Position numbers and translations under genes: made by a program. The notes under the pieces are model-generated. The model was not told the DNA's origin. It was given only the letters and a program-made list of their open reading frames with translations, and ran no database searches. DNA of 64,000 bases from Liolophura sinensis (lineage: Eukaryota > Mollusca > Polyplacophora > Chitonida > Chitonidae), in assembly GCF_032854445.1 (NCBI RefSeq), contig NC_088300.1:47299682-47363681 (forward strand). Reading direction: 5' to 3'. Below are positions 16,760 to 30,469 of this stretch, one piece after another; within the stretch, counting starts at the first letter, position 1, and the number at the start of each line of letters is the position of its first letter.

Positions 16760-19700
16760 TTATTATTTTCAGGTAAATAATAACTGACCAGCTTTTAACT
16801 GTATAACTTGTGTGCAGTTATTAAATTTTGTTGCAATCTTCAATTAGTTGCTTCTTGTGACTAGTAATTATATAATTATCCCCTGATGACTAAAATATTT
16901 TGGGGGAAACTCCGAATTTACCTATTCAAACAACTCTATGCATTTATGTATATACATGGCTAGAGTATGAATATTGTTTACTTGTTATTCTCTTTTTCTT
17001 ACAAGGCCACCTAAATATGCATGTTTTCAATATTTTAGAATTTCTCTTGGAATTATATACTATGTAGTAACATGGATATGTTTTCCACATATAAGGCATG
17101 TTGGATAATGGGTAGGACTATCACTATCAGAGCCATTTATGTCAGATGACAATTAAAGGAATATTATGTGGCCTAATAGTCAGTATTTTGTAAGACTGTC
17201 TTATTTCACCTGTTTTTGAAAACAATTCGAAACCAGCTGCGGATTTTCTCCATGTAACTTAAGAAGGTAAGTCTTCCACTTTTCCACTGTCACATTCTGC
17301 ATTACAATGCCTTAACATAAACTCTTTTATACTTGAAGTAATACACAATCTAGTTCATCATAACAAACAAGCCCCTCTCATCTAAATGTTACAAAAGGAC
17401 CTTTCCGAATACGAAACAATGGCTTTGAATTGCCAGACGTTGTATCTGACTATCTGACTTGCCATGCTGGCGGGAAGTCGACCTTAATCATGGTCAAAAA
17501 AAGTGGTACAGACAATGATGTATCGTAGTGTTTATCGAAAATGTACCACCATTGTGTTTCATGATTTACTTAGTATCGATACTAGGATAGATTTACAATG
17601 AAACTAAAGTCATTAAGGCTTGTTCTGGTGACGATCTGAAATATAGCTCTAGAATAAAATCTCACCAAAATGTTTCGTTCAGAGCTTTTGTCTTGAAACC
17701 ATTAGAACAGGATTTTGCTACGGGTACAGTCAAACATTTGCTTTCTTTCGTTTCAAACACATCTATTTGTCTTAAACGGCACGTCTGTATATAACATAAA
17801 GATGTTGCCTCGTTTTGCAACATACACAGGGAAGACGAATTTAACATTACGATATCAATCTCCCATATTCGGTAGAAATGTCCGCGTTAACACTTTAACG
17901 TCCGCCATGCTCGAAATCTGTCGTTACCGATTCTGCCTGTCCATATGGCCACATCCAGCCTTCCCGTGGATTTGGCCTTGGTTGTTAAAGGAACAGCTCT
18001 TAGCACGCGGCTCCATTTTTCTCGTAGAAAGCAGAATCATTTCTTTTTCAAAACAGCACTGCATCTCCCATTTTTAAAACATAAGGAACGCCTTGTCCAG
18101 CATTTTCGCAAACATGTTACTGTTGTCTTGATGGTCGTTGTCATATAATAATTAGAATTCACATATGTTGACACATGTTCCGATGTTGATATCTTTGGGT
18201 TCAGGGATATTTTAGTGTTTCCATGGCGAAAACTTGACAGGTCCTTTGGGCTTGATATCACTGAATCCTTTGTACTGGCCTCTGGAAGTTGTCAGAAACA
18301 GAATTCACATTAAATTCTGCTGGAATTTTTGAAAATGTTTTTCAGATAACAAAGATACTATTGAAGCATACAATTTAACAACAATTTGTGATTATTTAAT
18401 AAAGGGTGCTCTGTAACTTGATAAAGATTACTAGAGGAAAATTCTGAAAATTTGTTGCATATTCAGAAATCAGTTTTTGGTTTTATAGTTCTTGAGGACG
18501 TTTCTACCAAGTATTGTCTCAAGCCACACATGTGTTAAGTTATACTCGTTTAAATATGATACATCCCTACACTTGAGGAACGGTGTGCCAATCATATTTT
18601 TGTCACCTTTCTAAATATATTATCTTCAAGATATATAGAGAATTCACTCAATATGTGTTACAATAGACACATCACATAACATGCAGACATCTTTCATGAA
18701 CTGGGTCACTCACATGTTCCCTCTACACATGCCTTTAATACTATGCATTGAGTCAATAATATACTAGAAATAAAACAATGTTTCATTGAACCTACTTCCC
18801 CAAAAACTGTCCTAGTTTAACAGAGTTCATTAGACAAACTTCATGGTCAGTAAAAATACCCCAATGATTCAGCAACTTAACGTACTACAAAACCTATGAA
18901 TAGAGATCAATACGCACTGGGAAATCATTAGAAAACAAGCTACCAGGTGCACGGTTTCTTTAACACCTTTGATAAAAACGCCGAACACATGCCATACGGT
19001 CTGCAGATCTATCCGGTCACGTAGGACAGGCTTTTGTCATGTGGGTGTGGACAGTAAAGCGCCATCTTATGAGCTAACGAAGAAAACAGTTATGCACTTC
19101 CAAGTTTAACTGGAAAGTAAATACGATGTTTGGTTGTCATATGTATATTTCAAGGCTTTTGGATGTAGTAAGGATGAAGTAATCATAAACTGCTCATTTT
19201 GTTCGGGAGAAATTTAAAGCCTGTTCTTGTCTGATGATAAATACCTGATCTTGAATGGTCGATATTAAGGTAAATACAGAATATACATACTCACTGACTT
19301 ATCTAAGGCTCATATGATTAAAGCAATGCTATTCTAAAATACATGTACCACTTGAAAATCAATATCTTACTCTTTTTATTGCACACCAGCGTTATCGTTA
19401 TCATGCCTCTCAGACTCATCACAGCACTGAGTGTGTCAGATTTTTTTTAAATGTTCGTTCATGATCATCCTTCATACTTCATCCCATAATACGGAGTGAT
19501 TCATTTCTTGTCAGAAAAACTTCAGTGTTGACGTCACAAGTATCATTTTAAGGCCTTTATGCGTTTCTGAAAGCCTATTTTTACAGGTCAAACGTGAATT
19601 GAAATGGAGACTTTACTGGCCTAAAGACTCAAGGTGTAATAGTTTTGTCTTGATGTCTGCCTTAAAACTGACACGATACAGATGTCAGTCATTGATAGCT

Positions 19701-20330
19701 TTAACCGGCATATTTGCGTTTGCATGCAGCGATGATACTTCATTCAATCTTTGACTTGAAAGACCTTTAACCACAGAATGTGTCCATCAAGGCTTCACGA
19801 TTTTGTGGATAGAAGGCCTTGCACTTTACATTGAACAATATCGTCCTTGTGATTACCTCATCAAATGTCCACATGGACCAATCGATGGCAACGATCATCG
19901 CTTTCTTCGTCATTAACAGTGAGGTAGATAAACAGAGCGAATAAAACAGACTTCGGGCTAAAGCCAATTTTTCAAGGATTTGAATACAGAGGGGAAACAG
20001 GGGACCGGAAGAGATACACAAGACGTCAAACTTCTGTGGTGGGTCGATTTAAGATCAGATTGATTCGTCCATTTGGGCTTACACTGTTTTGAACAGTTTA
20101 TGTCATGCGCAAACATGTATTACATCGTGATCATTGATAGCACTGTGGGTAAGTGAATCTGATCTATATTTGATACATGCTTGGAGGAAAAATCACAAAA
20201 GTGTAGTGCACACCGTCTGGTACGGCTGAGAATTGCCTGAAAACCGCTGTAATGTATAGGCCTATGCAGTACGCTCCTAGTGTCTTCCATTGTACTAATG
20301 TATTTTAAGACTTTGGAGCGATTTTTTTAA
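15880..20330. other. Non-genic stretch between minisatellite and SINE
   Basis: No exon is recognised on either strand. It holds a (TA)n microsatellite at 16683-16752 and short AT-rich sequence. LIM exons of the PDZ gene would be expected downstream (minus strand) but none was found here by eye; small or divergent exons could be missed. Confidence 0.4.
16683..16752. repeat. (TA)n microsatellite
   Basis: About 34 TA units followed by a T run. Confidence 0.97.
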
Positions 20331-20334
20331 CCCC

Positions 20335-20600
20335 AACAAGGCGTCTTCAAGGCCTAGTGGTTAACGTACTAGAGCAGCACAATGACCCAGGAGTCTCTCA
20401 CCAATGGGATTGTTGTGAGTTCAAGTCCAACTCATTCTTGCTTCCTCTCTGGTTGTACGTGGGAATGTCTGTCCGCTACCTACGGATAGTCGTGGGTTTC
20501 CCCTGGGTTCGGCCTGGTTTCCTTCTACCATAATTCTGACAGCCATTGCCTAAGTGAAATATTCTTGAATACGACGTAAAACTCCAATCAAGAGTGCATG
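20335..20600 (+). mobile_element. SINE family 1, full-length copy
   Basis: A tRNA-derived head (CTAGTGGTTAACGTACTAG with a B-box-like GTGAGTTCAAGTCCAACTC), the conserved middle (TCGTGGGTTTCCCC, TGGTTTCCTTCTACCATAAT) and the 3' part (GAAATATTCTTGAATACGAC, AAAACTCCAATCAAG). It runs 5' to 3' on the plus strand. Confidence 0.85.
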
Positions 20601-20859
20601 TAGCAAAGCGATACAAACTGGGCCATACACCGGGAAAAGACTATTAGGGAGTAAAGGAATCGTAACCATTTTGTACATAACATCAGTCAATCTCCTTTCA
20701 TCCAAGGCGAAACATTTTTCCGTGAGGGAAAAGATATCTAAAAATCGAAGTTAGCATTACTAAATAGACCACTTAAATCTATACATAAATATACTTCAAT
20801 TTAATTTTGAAGATTTTTGTCAAAAAAGTTAAAGGCGCCCAAACGTTTGAATTCTAAGG

Positions 20860-21075
20860 AGGGCTTCATTTACCATACTATCAGAAGTTAGGAACTCTAA
20901 CGTCACAGGAAGCTTTTTCACCTCTGATCACGACACTTAATGTTGGAATATTTTTTTACCCATGAGTGAAAGACTATTGAAATAATAAAAAAATTCTTCC
21001 TTTGGTGAACATCAGTAAAAAAAGGTGAAGCGACATCAGAGTTCCTAGATTCCGCCAGTATGGCTCATAAAGCCC
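20860..21075. mobile_element. Foldback MITE with long inverted ends
   Basis: The left arm (GGGCTTCATTTACCATACTA, then GGAACTCTAACGTCAC) and the right arm (GACATCAGAGTTCC, then AGTATGGCTCATAAAGCCC) are inverted copies with decay, enclosing an AT-rich middle. No coding sequence. Confidence 0.65.
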
Positions 21076-21454
21076 ACCATAGTTTTCAAATATTTTAATG
21101 CCTTTCAACACTATTAAAAAATCTGAAAAAATAAATGAAAGTATTTATACGCATAGTTTTCAGTTGTTTGTATGATGAACCTTATTTCATATATTAGTTT
21201 TCGTTTACTTTAACGGCTGAAGGGTCTATTGCAAGACTTTCTACAAACATGCTGAACAGCTAGGGACACAAACTTGAGATATATCTGAACAAACATAACT
21301 AAACTTGTTACATGCATTTAAGCTCACAAGGTCCACCCTTACCTGAGATGTACCGTTACCATGTTACATAGAATTCCAGACACATACATGAGATATGTTT
21401 GAACAAGCACATCGGCAAAAGTTACGTATACCGTTGACAGTTGCAGACACTTAC

Positions 21455-24400
21455 TTGAGAAGTGTAAGTTGTAAAAGTTGGCCTGCTGATTTTATCAACT
21501 GATGAGCCTGCATATGTGTCAAGTTTTGTGCGTTTGAGTTTCCGATTCCCAGAATAATGTCGCCGGCGCCGACACGTCCGTCAGCGGGACTTCCGGGTGC
21601 TACCTGTAAAACAGACGAGTAATTGATTTAGGTATTTATTTTACGACTGACAGGGAGTCGTTGGGTCAAATAATTGATTGATTATTGGCTGTTTTTCGAT
21701 TCGATCGATCTTTTGAGAAAAACTGATTAATCAATTGACTGAGTGATTGAATGATTCTGCATATAGCGGAAGCTCTTTGCTATTTACCTCTAGATCTGAG
21801 GCAAACAATGTCATCTCTTGTTTATTTAACCACTGCTTCACATTGTATTTTAGATTACATGTATTTCACTTGGAAGATAGATGTTTACACATGGAGGAAA
21901 ATGAAAGTAACCGGACAGTAATAATTGTTTAACAGTGCTGTGTACACTGACAATACAATATTATATAAAAAAAGCAAATTAAACATGTATAAATTGACGA
22001 AATTATTAAGAATTTTGTTGTTAAGATTAATTTCACGTTCTAAAAGCTCTTAAATAAAAGTAAAAGAAGGTCAAGTGTTCGTGACAATCAACTCACTGAG
22101 ATAATATCAGTACAAGTATAAGTTATTAAGCATGTATCGCTTTAAAATACATAGTTTAAACATTGCATACATTAACGTTCACATTATCTGTCATCGCGCT
22201 GTCTAAAAAGGAGCGTAATATATAGGTTGTCAAAATTAACAGCAATTAGTCTCATAGCATTATCAATATTAATACAAGTCGTTCATCATAAATAGATTTA
22301 AAGTGTGCGGGCAAACAATCCCACCTCGCCACCGTATCTTGTCCCCGGGGTTAAGCACTTTTCGACTTGCAGGGTAAACAGGGATCTCGGAAAATGTTTG
22401 TGATCTTTGATTAGTTTATTTTACAGAAACAACTGACATATCAATGAATATGACAATGTTTTGTTTAAATATCACGAAGCCCTTGTATCGCCATTGGCTT
22501 ACGTCAGACTTATTTGTCTTATTTGACAAATACTCCCAAAATGCCTATCAGACCTACCAAATTAACATAGCCTGCTGTCATCACCAATGAATGTTTACTG
22601 TTTTATAACAAATCCAGTCTGAGCTGAATAACATTGTTTCCGTAGCCTAAATTAGACACGTATTTGTTAAGCTGGTGCTCTAAGCTATGATATACAGAAA
22701 TCCAGGTAGGGCTACAAAAGTATTCATCCTTCCTGCTGAATCATTCACCATGTTGGCAGAAAAACAAGTGAGACGCCCATACCCTGCAGGCAGGACATAC
22801 GTTTATACCGCTTTTACTCTGACTGTAAGCTAGAGGCAAAACACAAACATATGCTATGTGAATTCCGTCGTAATTTTGTACTCCAAATAATTTCTTAGTT
22901 CGTTGATAGTTTGTGTTAAACGTCGTTTTGGGAATTGGCCTGGCCATTGTTGACTAGGAGCCTCCATTTTGATTGACGACCGGTATACGAATGTCTGTTC
23001 CTCACCGCCTCATCACAGGCAATCAATGACAATTATAAAAATTTGGTAGATACTAAACAATTAACCAACTAAATAGACAACAAGTAAGAAAAAGAAAACA
23101 AGGACATTAAAATGTTTTTTTTTTGCAATAATATTCTTGACATGACATATATACCTTCCTTTAGGCAACTGATCTACAGGTTAAGGGCACGTCTTTGGAC
23201 AGCAGCCAAAGAAATGTTCTCAAGGAACAACTAGACGTAGCCGCCCACAACGTTCACGAAGTATGTTACCAGGGATACATAGCACATCAAGAACATTGAA
23301 CCCGTATCCCCACTCTTGGGAGTGATAAACGGTCAAGCTGAACCCCGATTTATTTCTATCGTCACTGAGGAAGAGGAATCCTCTACAGCTTTGTCTTAAG
23401 AATTTTATCATTGTCCACAATGATAACGAAATGAATCTGTGCTATCATGCAGACAGTGGACTTATTGTTCAGTATATATAACTCCAGCATGGCATTTAAA
23501 AACAATGAAATAATTTTTAATCAAATATTTTAATAGTCTTTTATTAAAAGTGTTTTAATAAGGAAATTTGTTTGCACTGTTTCAAGGATTTTGCACATTC
23601 CATTCGGTTTAAGTACAACGTCAATAGGCCTACCATGTGGCAACAGTCATGGTGTATGTGAATAATTAGTTTGAAACTTTCATGTTAACGATCGGATGAA
23701 CTGGCTTTGTGTATGACAGTCATATGCGTGTATGTAGCGATGTAGTAATTCCAGGTGTGGTATCGTTTGCAGTTTACCTCCATGTGTTATCCTAATAGTA
23801 AACCCATTTGACCTCTGGCCCGGAAGTGAAGACGAGGTGGAATGCTCCAGTCTCGGTGTCACGTTACCTATAGACTAATTTGGACTAGCGAATGGACGGG
23901 GTGTGCAAACTGCAAGCAGATCGCAGGGCGCTGACCTGAGGGGAAATATGCAGGTCGATTAGGCATATAGAGAGGGAAATACGGCACATCCAGGAATTGT
24001 AAACAAGACTTCTAAAACAGGATGCCAGATTCTTTGGAACATACGTCCTCGTGCTGTTGTTGTTTTTGTCGGCAGTGCTTTACCGAATTGGGCTGTTATC
24101 ATCATGTGACTCAGGACAGAGCTATGGTTGTTTTCTTTGTAGACTTGAACAGTTAAAATCATTTCTTATTATCGAGATACCACCCGCTTTCCCTTCAGGA
24201 GATATCTAATATATATTTTACTTTATTAGAAATGATGAGCAATATTTGAGGAATGGCGGCTAATACAAAATTGCTGAATGTAGACTGATCTTGCACGAGT
24301 GTTTATAGGCTCACAGCCTTACAAGGTACAATAAACTCCGAGCGCCGTCTTCATAACGCTGGGAAAGTTATTGGTTGAAAGCTTCGTTAAGTTTACCTTA

Positions 24401-27101
24401 AAAACTTTCGGGTTATATTAGAATGCAGACCTAGTTTTTCGTTCCTTGAAACGGCAGAATAAATCTTCTTCATGGAGTAATACTGACAACGATATATTTA
24501 ATAACCAGTGAGTTAAGTTGCAGAATAACATTACTTTTGAGCTAATACATGGATTGGATGGTGCTTTTTAAGCCATTTCTTAAGAGTCACATTCACATTC
24601 GATGTATGAACAGTTGCAGGACAAAGTGCAGCTGAGATACAATATTTCCTATTAACGACAAATTAACGTTGTACATTATTTGGATACTGTTTAACTTACG
24701 CAACCTAGAGCGTATTCCTCCTTGCAAGACTCCAAATTTCTTACAAAATGTACTTTCTTAATTGTCATTTGATTTGTGTTGAGAGTTGTTTTGCACATTC
24801 GTCTCAGGTACTCATTGACCCGTAACGCCCTTTATAGTTGACAGTTGGCATATGATTTATGCCTATTATGATGGCTACATTTACATCATGGAGCAACGAC
24901 ATGTATATCACCAATCATTTCTAAATACAAACAGAAGTGTAGAATGGCATTTTGAAGATGAGTTGGATAACATAACATATATATCACAACTTCTAATTAT
25001 TTCTTCTTCTAATTACTGAGCGACATTTCGGTATAGGCTCTAATACCGTTATAGGTACTAAGTCCGTTATCAAGCATGGTAATAATGGTATGGTTGATAA
25101 CGCCGTTGATTATGCTTGATAACTGTATTAGTACATATAGACCCAATCGTCGCTCATTGAATGAATGGAGTTGTGATCCATGTACATGTATTTGCTACGT
25201 TACCGGTGTAGAAATGCCTTAGTGGTTTGTATTCCCAGAATTGGAACTGACCCATGTCTTATGTACACTGACTACAACCATGCAATTATACTGACTGGAT
25301 ACACCGTTTACACGTTCTCCCCAGGGGTTAGTGCTTCGAGTATCTCTCACGGTGGGGATTCTGCAAGTGTCAGGAGATAAGAGAGACGTGGCCAGTGGTG
25401 AAAACCAGTACGTTTGTATATATACAAATCTGTCAGAGGGGTCAGAAATGTTATTATCTAACTTTAGAAGGGTGTGAACAGTGTCAAGCCGTACAGAGCA
25501 ATCCGGTCACCGGGAATGGAAGATACACTTATACCTACACTGTAAAAAGTAAGGTTCGAGTCAGCAAAAAGTTAGTGGATTTGGACTGCAATAATGTGGC
25601 GTTCGCTGATCGTTTTCATCGCTTACTGAAGTCAGTTTTAAGGTTTGATAGGTCATATTTCAGGAGGCTGTATTTCACTTGTTATACGTGCGTGTGACAA
25701 ACGTCATTGGACTGCAATAATGTGGCGTTCGCTGATCGTTTTCATCGCTTACTGAAGTCAGTTTTAAGGTTTGATAGGTCATATTTCAGGAGGCTGTATT
25801 TCACTTGTTATACGTGCGTGTGACCATCGTCAACCATGACCCTGTTCTGATTTTACTCTCTTTGTAATATATATATATAAGGACATCAGTTTTGAGAGGT
25901 ACATGTAGGATTGTTCCAATACATTTTGGAGAAATAGACAACAAAGAATCCGGTACGAGAAAATAGGTACGTAAGGACCTCTGAAAGCAGATAAAGCATT
26001 CTTCCCACGTCACTTAGGCCACGTCGGATTTTACCATTTTCAGTATAACCACCGTTAAAACAGTTGGCCAAGTTCTTCAATATTTGTTCAGTCGTATTTA
26101 AAGCACAACATTCTAAAATGAACTTTGGTCCATTCGGTTTACGAACTGGATGTTTAAATAACTTTTTAGCGTGTATACCATAACCATGTATGCCTATATA
26201 CTTCTGCTTATCTGAATTTCTTCAGAACGTTAGATCTCACAGACGACCCAGCTGCTTGAGACTGACATTTAGAAAGAGCATCTGTTTTACTGATAAACAC
26301 CAGTGAAATGTCGTGAGTGAAACCCAAGTGCGCATGCGTGCGTGGGTCTAACCTACTTTTCAGACAAACACGCTGATGTCAGCAACATATGCCCACACAC
26401 GCTTATAGTGGTTTCAGATTGTGGTGGTGATTCTATTGCATAATAAGCATTTATCTATTTATGTATTTATTTTTTTTACAGTAATACCAATGGGAACATG
26501 TCCTATTTACACGCTTCGTAAAGCCGTTTTTGTCACAGGATTCACACACCACAAAATTTATTTCCATTGCCACTTGTTCATTGCAGCAGATTTGTTTTCT
26601 GTATTTATATCCACATACTTTACCGGTTTATAGTTTAAGATAATAAACTGTACAAATTTAAGATTTTTGTTTTGAAACAAACAGAATAAAAGTTTGCATG
26701 ATGCATTTTTATATGATTCGCTCGGTTTTCACTATTTGTTTGTCTTGTTACACGCATCAATAAAAAGATGGTATTCAGAATTTCTGTTTATGTAAAAGGC
26801 TCTTGCTTTCCCTACAAGCCATTGACCAGTGAGACCACAATCTCGAATGCAGTTTGGCTGCAGCCTTAAATCAGAAGGTATAGAGGAAGAGCGGTGGTTT
26901 ACACCGGCCACCCATGCAGGTATGAACTTGATCGCTGTCATTAAACTTAGGGTTTTTTTAATGTGCCGAATAAAATGTATAGGCCAAAATACTTAAATAA
27001 AGGTAAAGCAAATTAAATTAAATATACTGCGTAATAATTCTAGTGAAAGTAATTTATTCCTTTATTTATGTATGTATGTATGTATGTATGTATGTATGTA
27101 T

Positions 27102-27137
<36 letters not shown>

Positions 27138-27581
27138 TGGTTAAAACGCTGTATAATGATATATATTCGACACTGACCAGGTTTACTGTTAAGGAATACA
27201 CGCCAAAAAACAAATTTGTTTAAGGTCAAGATTAGCGAGATATTGGATATTCAAATAACTTGGAACAAGGAAACAAAATCTGGTGAAATATTAATTGAAA
27301 TAAATGTTTGAATTATTTGAAAGGATGTGAGGTACCCGGTATTAAAATACCAGAAACTCAAGCAATTTATTCAGAAAGAATGTAAATTTCTGAACATTTC
27401 CAATTAGGGATTCCATACAAGAGAGGTAAGTTTTCCCTCTTCCTCCTCTTCTTTCTGACTTTTAGTTTCTCACCTTTTTGACGGAAAGCTGCATTCGGAA
27501 ATCCTGGCCCCCTTGTAACCGGAAACCCCAAGGCTCCATCATGTGACTCCTCTGAATTTGGACCACTACAGGTGACGCCAT
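21455..27581 (-). CDS. PDZ domain of an ALP/Enigma/ZASP (PDZ-LIM)-like protein, first two coding exons
   Basis: The coding part of exon 1 is 27474-27581 (ATG at 27579-27581; donor GTGAGA; phase 0). Exon 2 is 21455-21603 (acceptor TTTTACAG; donor GTAAGT; phase 2). Joined they give about 86 residues forming one PDZ domain. Exon 1 has VVVQIQRS for strand A and the carboxylate-binding loop PWGFRLQGG at residues 17-25. Exon 2 has VAPGSPADG, VGAGDIILGIG and LTHMQAHQLIKSAG for the remaining strands and helix B. An N-terminal PDZ starting near residue 4 with PWGFRLQGG is typical of PDLIM/LDB3/ZASP proteins, which bind alpha-actinin at muscle Z-discs and actin bundles. The six-kb first intron also suits such genes. 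No LIM exon was recognised further along the minus strand, so the gene is partial here. An upstream in-frame ATG at 27659 exists, but the inner one matches the family start better. Confidence 0.82.
25017..25156. mobile_element. Near-palindromic MITE, about 140 bp
   Basis: It starts TGAGCGACATTTCGG and ends CCCAATCGTCGCTCA. The inverted arms continue through ATAGGCTCTAATACCGTTAT and ATAACTGTATTAGTACATAT, and GTTATCAAGCAT pairs with ATGCTTGATAAC. The whole element can fold into one hairpin. Confidence 0.7.
25581..25824. repeat. 126-bp tandem duplication, two copies
   Basis: The segment starting TTGGACTGCAATAATGTGGC at 25581 recurs at 25707 and is identical by eye for about 118 bases. The lack of divergence means a recent event or an assembly artefact. 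Confidence 0.9.
27060..27136. repeat. (GTAT)n / (TTTA)n microsatellite
   Basis: About nine GTAT units followed by about nine TTTA units. Confidence 0.95.
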
Positions 27582-28659
27582 TTTACCTGACCAACCAAGT
27601 ATATTTTTCTTCAAATGAAAAAGTATCACAAAAGTTTTCTCAAGGAAAACTCCACACAATGAATAAGTGAATCAAGTATATCCAACTTCTTGTCTGAGAT
27701 GTGATCCAAACTGAAGACAGTCTTTTGGGAAACGAAAACTCTGCTCTATATACAACCAACTGCTAGGCGAGGATTCAGGACAGAAGTTTCTCGCAAACCC
27801 AAGAAGGGGTAGGCCTAGCTAATGTGGGTACTAACTGCCTGACTGGTGCTAGATGCAGCGCTATGAGATAATCACTGTATGTGCTTCCACTGATCCAGTG
27901 GTACCGCTGAAAAGATGGGGGACTACACTGGGATAGGAACGCACTATTAATACGCACCTTCCAAAGATAGATTTGGCCACGACTTTCGGCAACAGGCATC
28001 ATGGGGCTATTTTGGGAGCGGCTTACGCCTTATCTACGTCAGCGACCAGTTATTCTTCCAATGGAGAGCGAGGGTCATAGGCATCGATAGGGCAGGGCAT
28101 GTTAAACAAGTCATGTAAGAAGTAAGATTGGGAGAAAACGGTGAGCGGTGTCAGCGCGAATTCCATCTCTCACCCTCACTTCACATGCACAATCATACTG
28201 CTAGATTCTAGCCAGGAGTATGCGCTGTGGAAAAGAACTGGGATGTTTTGATAACGCCTTGAATGATGCGTTTGTAAACGCTCGAATAGAAAACAGTAAC
28301 GTCTGGCACCAACTTGTGTACACCCATCGTCTCAGATTAACCGTGTTGATGATTACGCTGAGGCTTGCTGTGATAGACACACTATAGCTACTGTCTCCTC
28401 TGTATTAAACGGAGAGATCGAACCCGGTTTGGGCCGATTTTATTAATTTTTCCTTTTCATCTAAATTATATGCACTGCTTGAACACTTACATACATAGTT
28501 TCCGTAGCAGTGTAAACCCGTGTATTTCCTTTGAAACTTGAATCATCTGAAAATGGGCTCAAAACGGTTTACTGATTTACCACTTCTTTTGTAATGCTTG
28601 ACATATAATAGTTAATTTGGGTGTAAAGAATTGAACACTAAAGCAAGACCAAATCCACT

Positions 28660-28869
28660 GTGGGCGCAGAGAGAGCTTTTGCCTTCCATTTAGTGAAGGA
28701 TATAGACTCTGAAGACGAGACATATCCCAGTCTCTCGCATGAAGCCATCATTATTCCCCCGCTCCCAGAGTTCTCGGGGGCCGTGGGGGCAATTAGAGTC
28801 GACGGAGCACGTGGGGATATTTATGAGGTATTACATGAAATTCGTAGACGATCTCTTGCACTCTTCTAA
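28660..28869 (+). other. Unassigned ORF, possible exon
   Basis: A 69-codon open frame without a convincing ATG (it begins with GTG at 28660 after GGGCGCAG-like sequence). Its base composition is richer in G and C than its surroundings, and its residue mix is plausible for a protein (IDSEDETYPSL, IIIPPLPEFSG). I recognise no domain. It could be an internal exon, a transposon fragment or chance. Confidence 0.2.
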
Positions 28870-29894
28870 TTTGCTATACATTTGTACGTCACATGTGGAA
28901 ATGTTTGTCGGTGAATAATTGGCCAAAGGTAGGTGGTTTAAGTTGGTTCCCTCCACATATTAACTTGACCACCGACGTCAAAGTAAAAAAAAGTTGAGTA
29001 CGGTGTTAAACCCTAACGAAATAGGAAATGAAATAAGCAAATATTAACACCTATCATGTACCTATCATAGTGATCATCGACTGAAGTTCTACTTACCCTC
29101 GCCAACTTTGTTGTATGAAGTATATGCACTAGATCTACGATCAACAGTATTATTCAGTACTAAAATGCGTGCACTGTATACTGACAAATGAATGAAGTCA
29201 CGTAACTTCTCTGCACGTGATCAAAGAGCAACACTCAAAACACCAGACCCCACCCCTCACACCGCCGTAAGTTCTTGGGGTCACATTTGGGGCCACACGG
29301 AAGATTATCAACTATAACGTCCCTGATTATCTGCACTACAATTAGCCTTACGATCATCACTGGTAACGAGACAGCTGACAAAGCATAACAATTATCATGA
29401 GAAACAATGTATTATAATGATCGTTCCTGGTTGTTTGATCGGATTTTATTACGACTTAATCTACGACAATAGGCCTGTGACAAGTTTATCTCGAAAAACA
29501 ATGCGCCGTCACAATAAAGTATAAAAATAAACCCACAGCCATCAGGAGTTACATAACCGATATTGTGATGGTTGTTAGAAGACTTGGCAAAATTGTCAGG
29601 TACAGAGATTGACTTAAAGCTTTATGCCGGAACTGAAATCCAGTCGCTATAGCTACCGGTGTCGACAACAGTAACTTTTAATCTCCTTGTCTGAAAGTCA
29701 AACATACGAGGGGGAACAGTCTAAAATGTGATACCTACGTCGATAAAAGTCTGCTTAAATTCTGATCGATTGGAGTCCGATATTTTCAGGTAACATTACA
29801 AAAAAAAAAAAACGCTGTTGGTGTCTTGTACATACACGTGGCCGCTGACCAGATAATGCCCGTTATTATAGCATAAAGATAACCAAAACATACT

Positions 29895-29965
29895 GATTTC
29901 AAAATCGCTGCGCTCGAGTCTAGTGGTGTATAAGCATTAAGGTCAAAGGTTCGAGGCCAGCTACA
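29895..29965 (+). mobile_element. tRNA-like SINE head
   Basis: An A-box-like TCTAGTGGTGTA and a B-box-like AGGTTCGAGGCC spaced as in tRNA genes, without the rest of a cloverleaf. It is most likely a SINE head fragment and not a functional tRNA. Confidence 0.4.
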
Positions 29966-30202
29966 GATGGCTAGGCTGTGCGTATTTTTTGTTGGTGTGT
30001 GTGTGTGTGTTTTTTCTGTCAAATATTGATTTCTTGTGAACTTGCTGCTCCGTGTCCAAAATGTATATCACGCAGAAATAATAATCCTTCTTTGCCACAT
30101 GTAACAGTCATTCACGACAAAGGAGCTTGTTCTCGAGGATGGTTTGTCCTCACAGAGCATGCGCCAAATGCTCATTCAGTCATTCCCGGATATGACACAG
30201 TA

Positions 30203-30466
30203 TATATTTTATTTGTTTATTTATTTGATTGGTGTTTTACGCCATACTTAAGAATATTTCATTTATACGACGGCGGTCAGCATTGTGGTTGGAGAAAACC
30301 GGTCAGAGCCCGGGGGAAACACACGACCGTCCGCAGGTTGCTGAAGACCTTCCTGCATACGGCCGGAGAGAAAGTTAGCACGAGCTGGACTTGAACTCAC
30401 AGCGACCGCAATGATGGGAGGCTCCTGAGTCATTACGCGCTAACCGAGCCACGGAGGCCGCCGACA
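30203..30466 (-). mobile_element. SINE family 1, full-length copy
   Basis: The 3' tail (ATTTATTTGATTGGTGTTTT on the plus strand), the conserved middle (CGACGGCGGTCAGCATTGTG, AGAGCCCGGGGGAAAC) and the tRNA-like head (GCTGGACTTGAACTCACAGC) lie in that order on the plus strand, so the element is on the minus strand. Confidence 0.88.
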
Positions 30467-30469
30467 CAG

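Larger units (their letters stand above)
21610..27470. other. Large first intron of the PDZ gene
   Basis: About 5.9 kb with no recognised coding exon. It contains a palindromic MITE at 25017-25156, a 126-bp tandem duplication at 25581-25824 and a TTTA/GTAT microsatellite at 27060-27136. The remainder is AT-rich sequence without visible structure. Confidence 0.5.

Noticed and set aside
25395..25697. 100-codon plus-strand ORF with Cys pairs
   Set aside because: No family recognised; its end lies in the 126-bp duplication and there is no splice or promoter support.
29895..29965. Functional tRNA gene
   Set aside because: Only A- and B-box-like words are present; no cloverleaf stems can be completed, so a SINE head is more likely.
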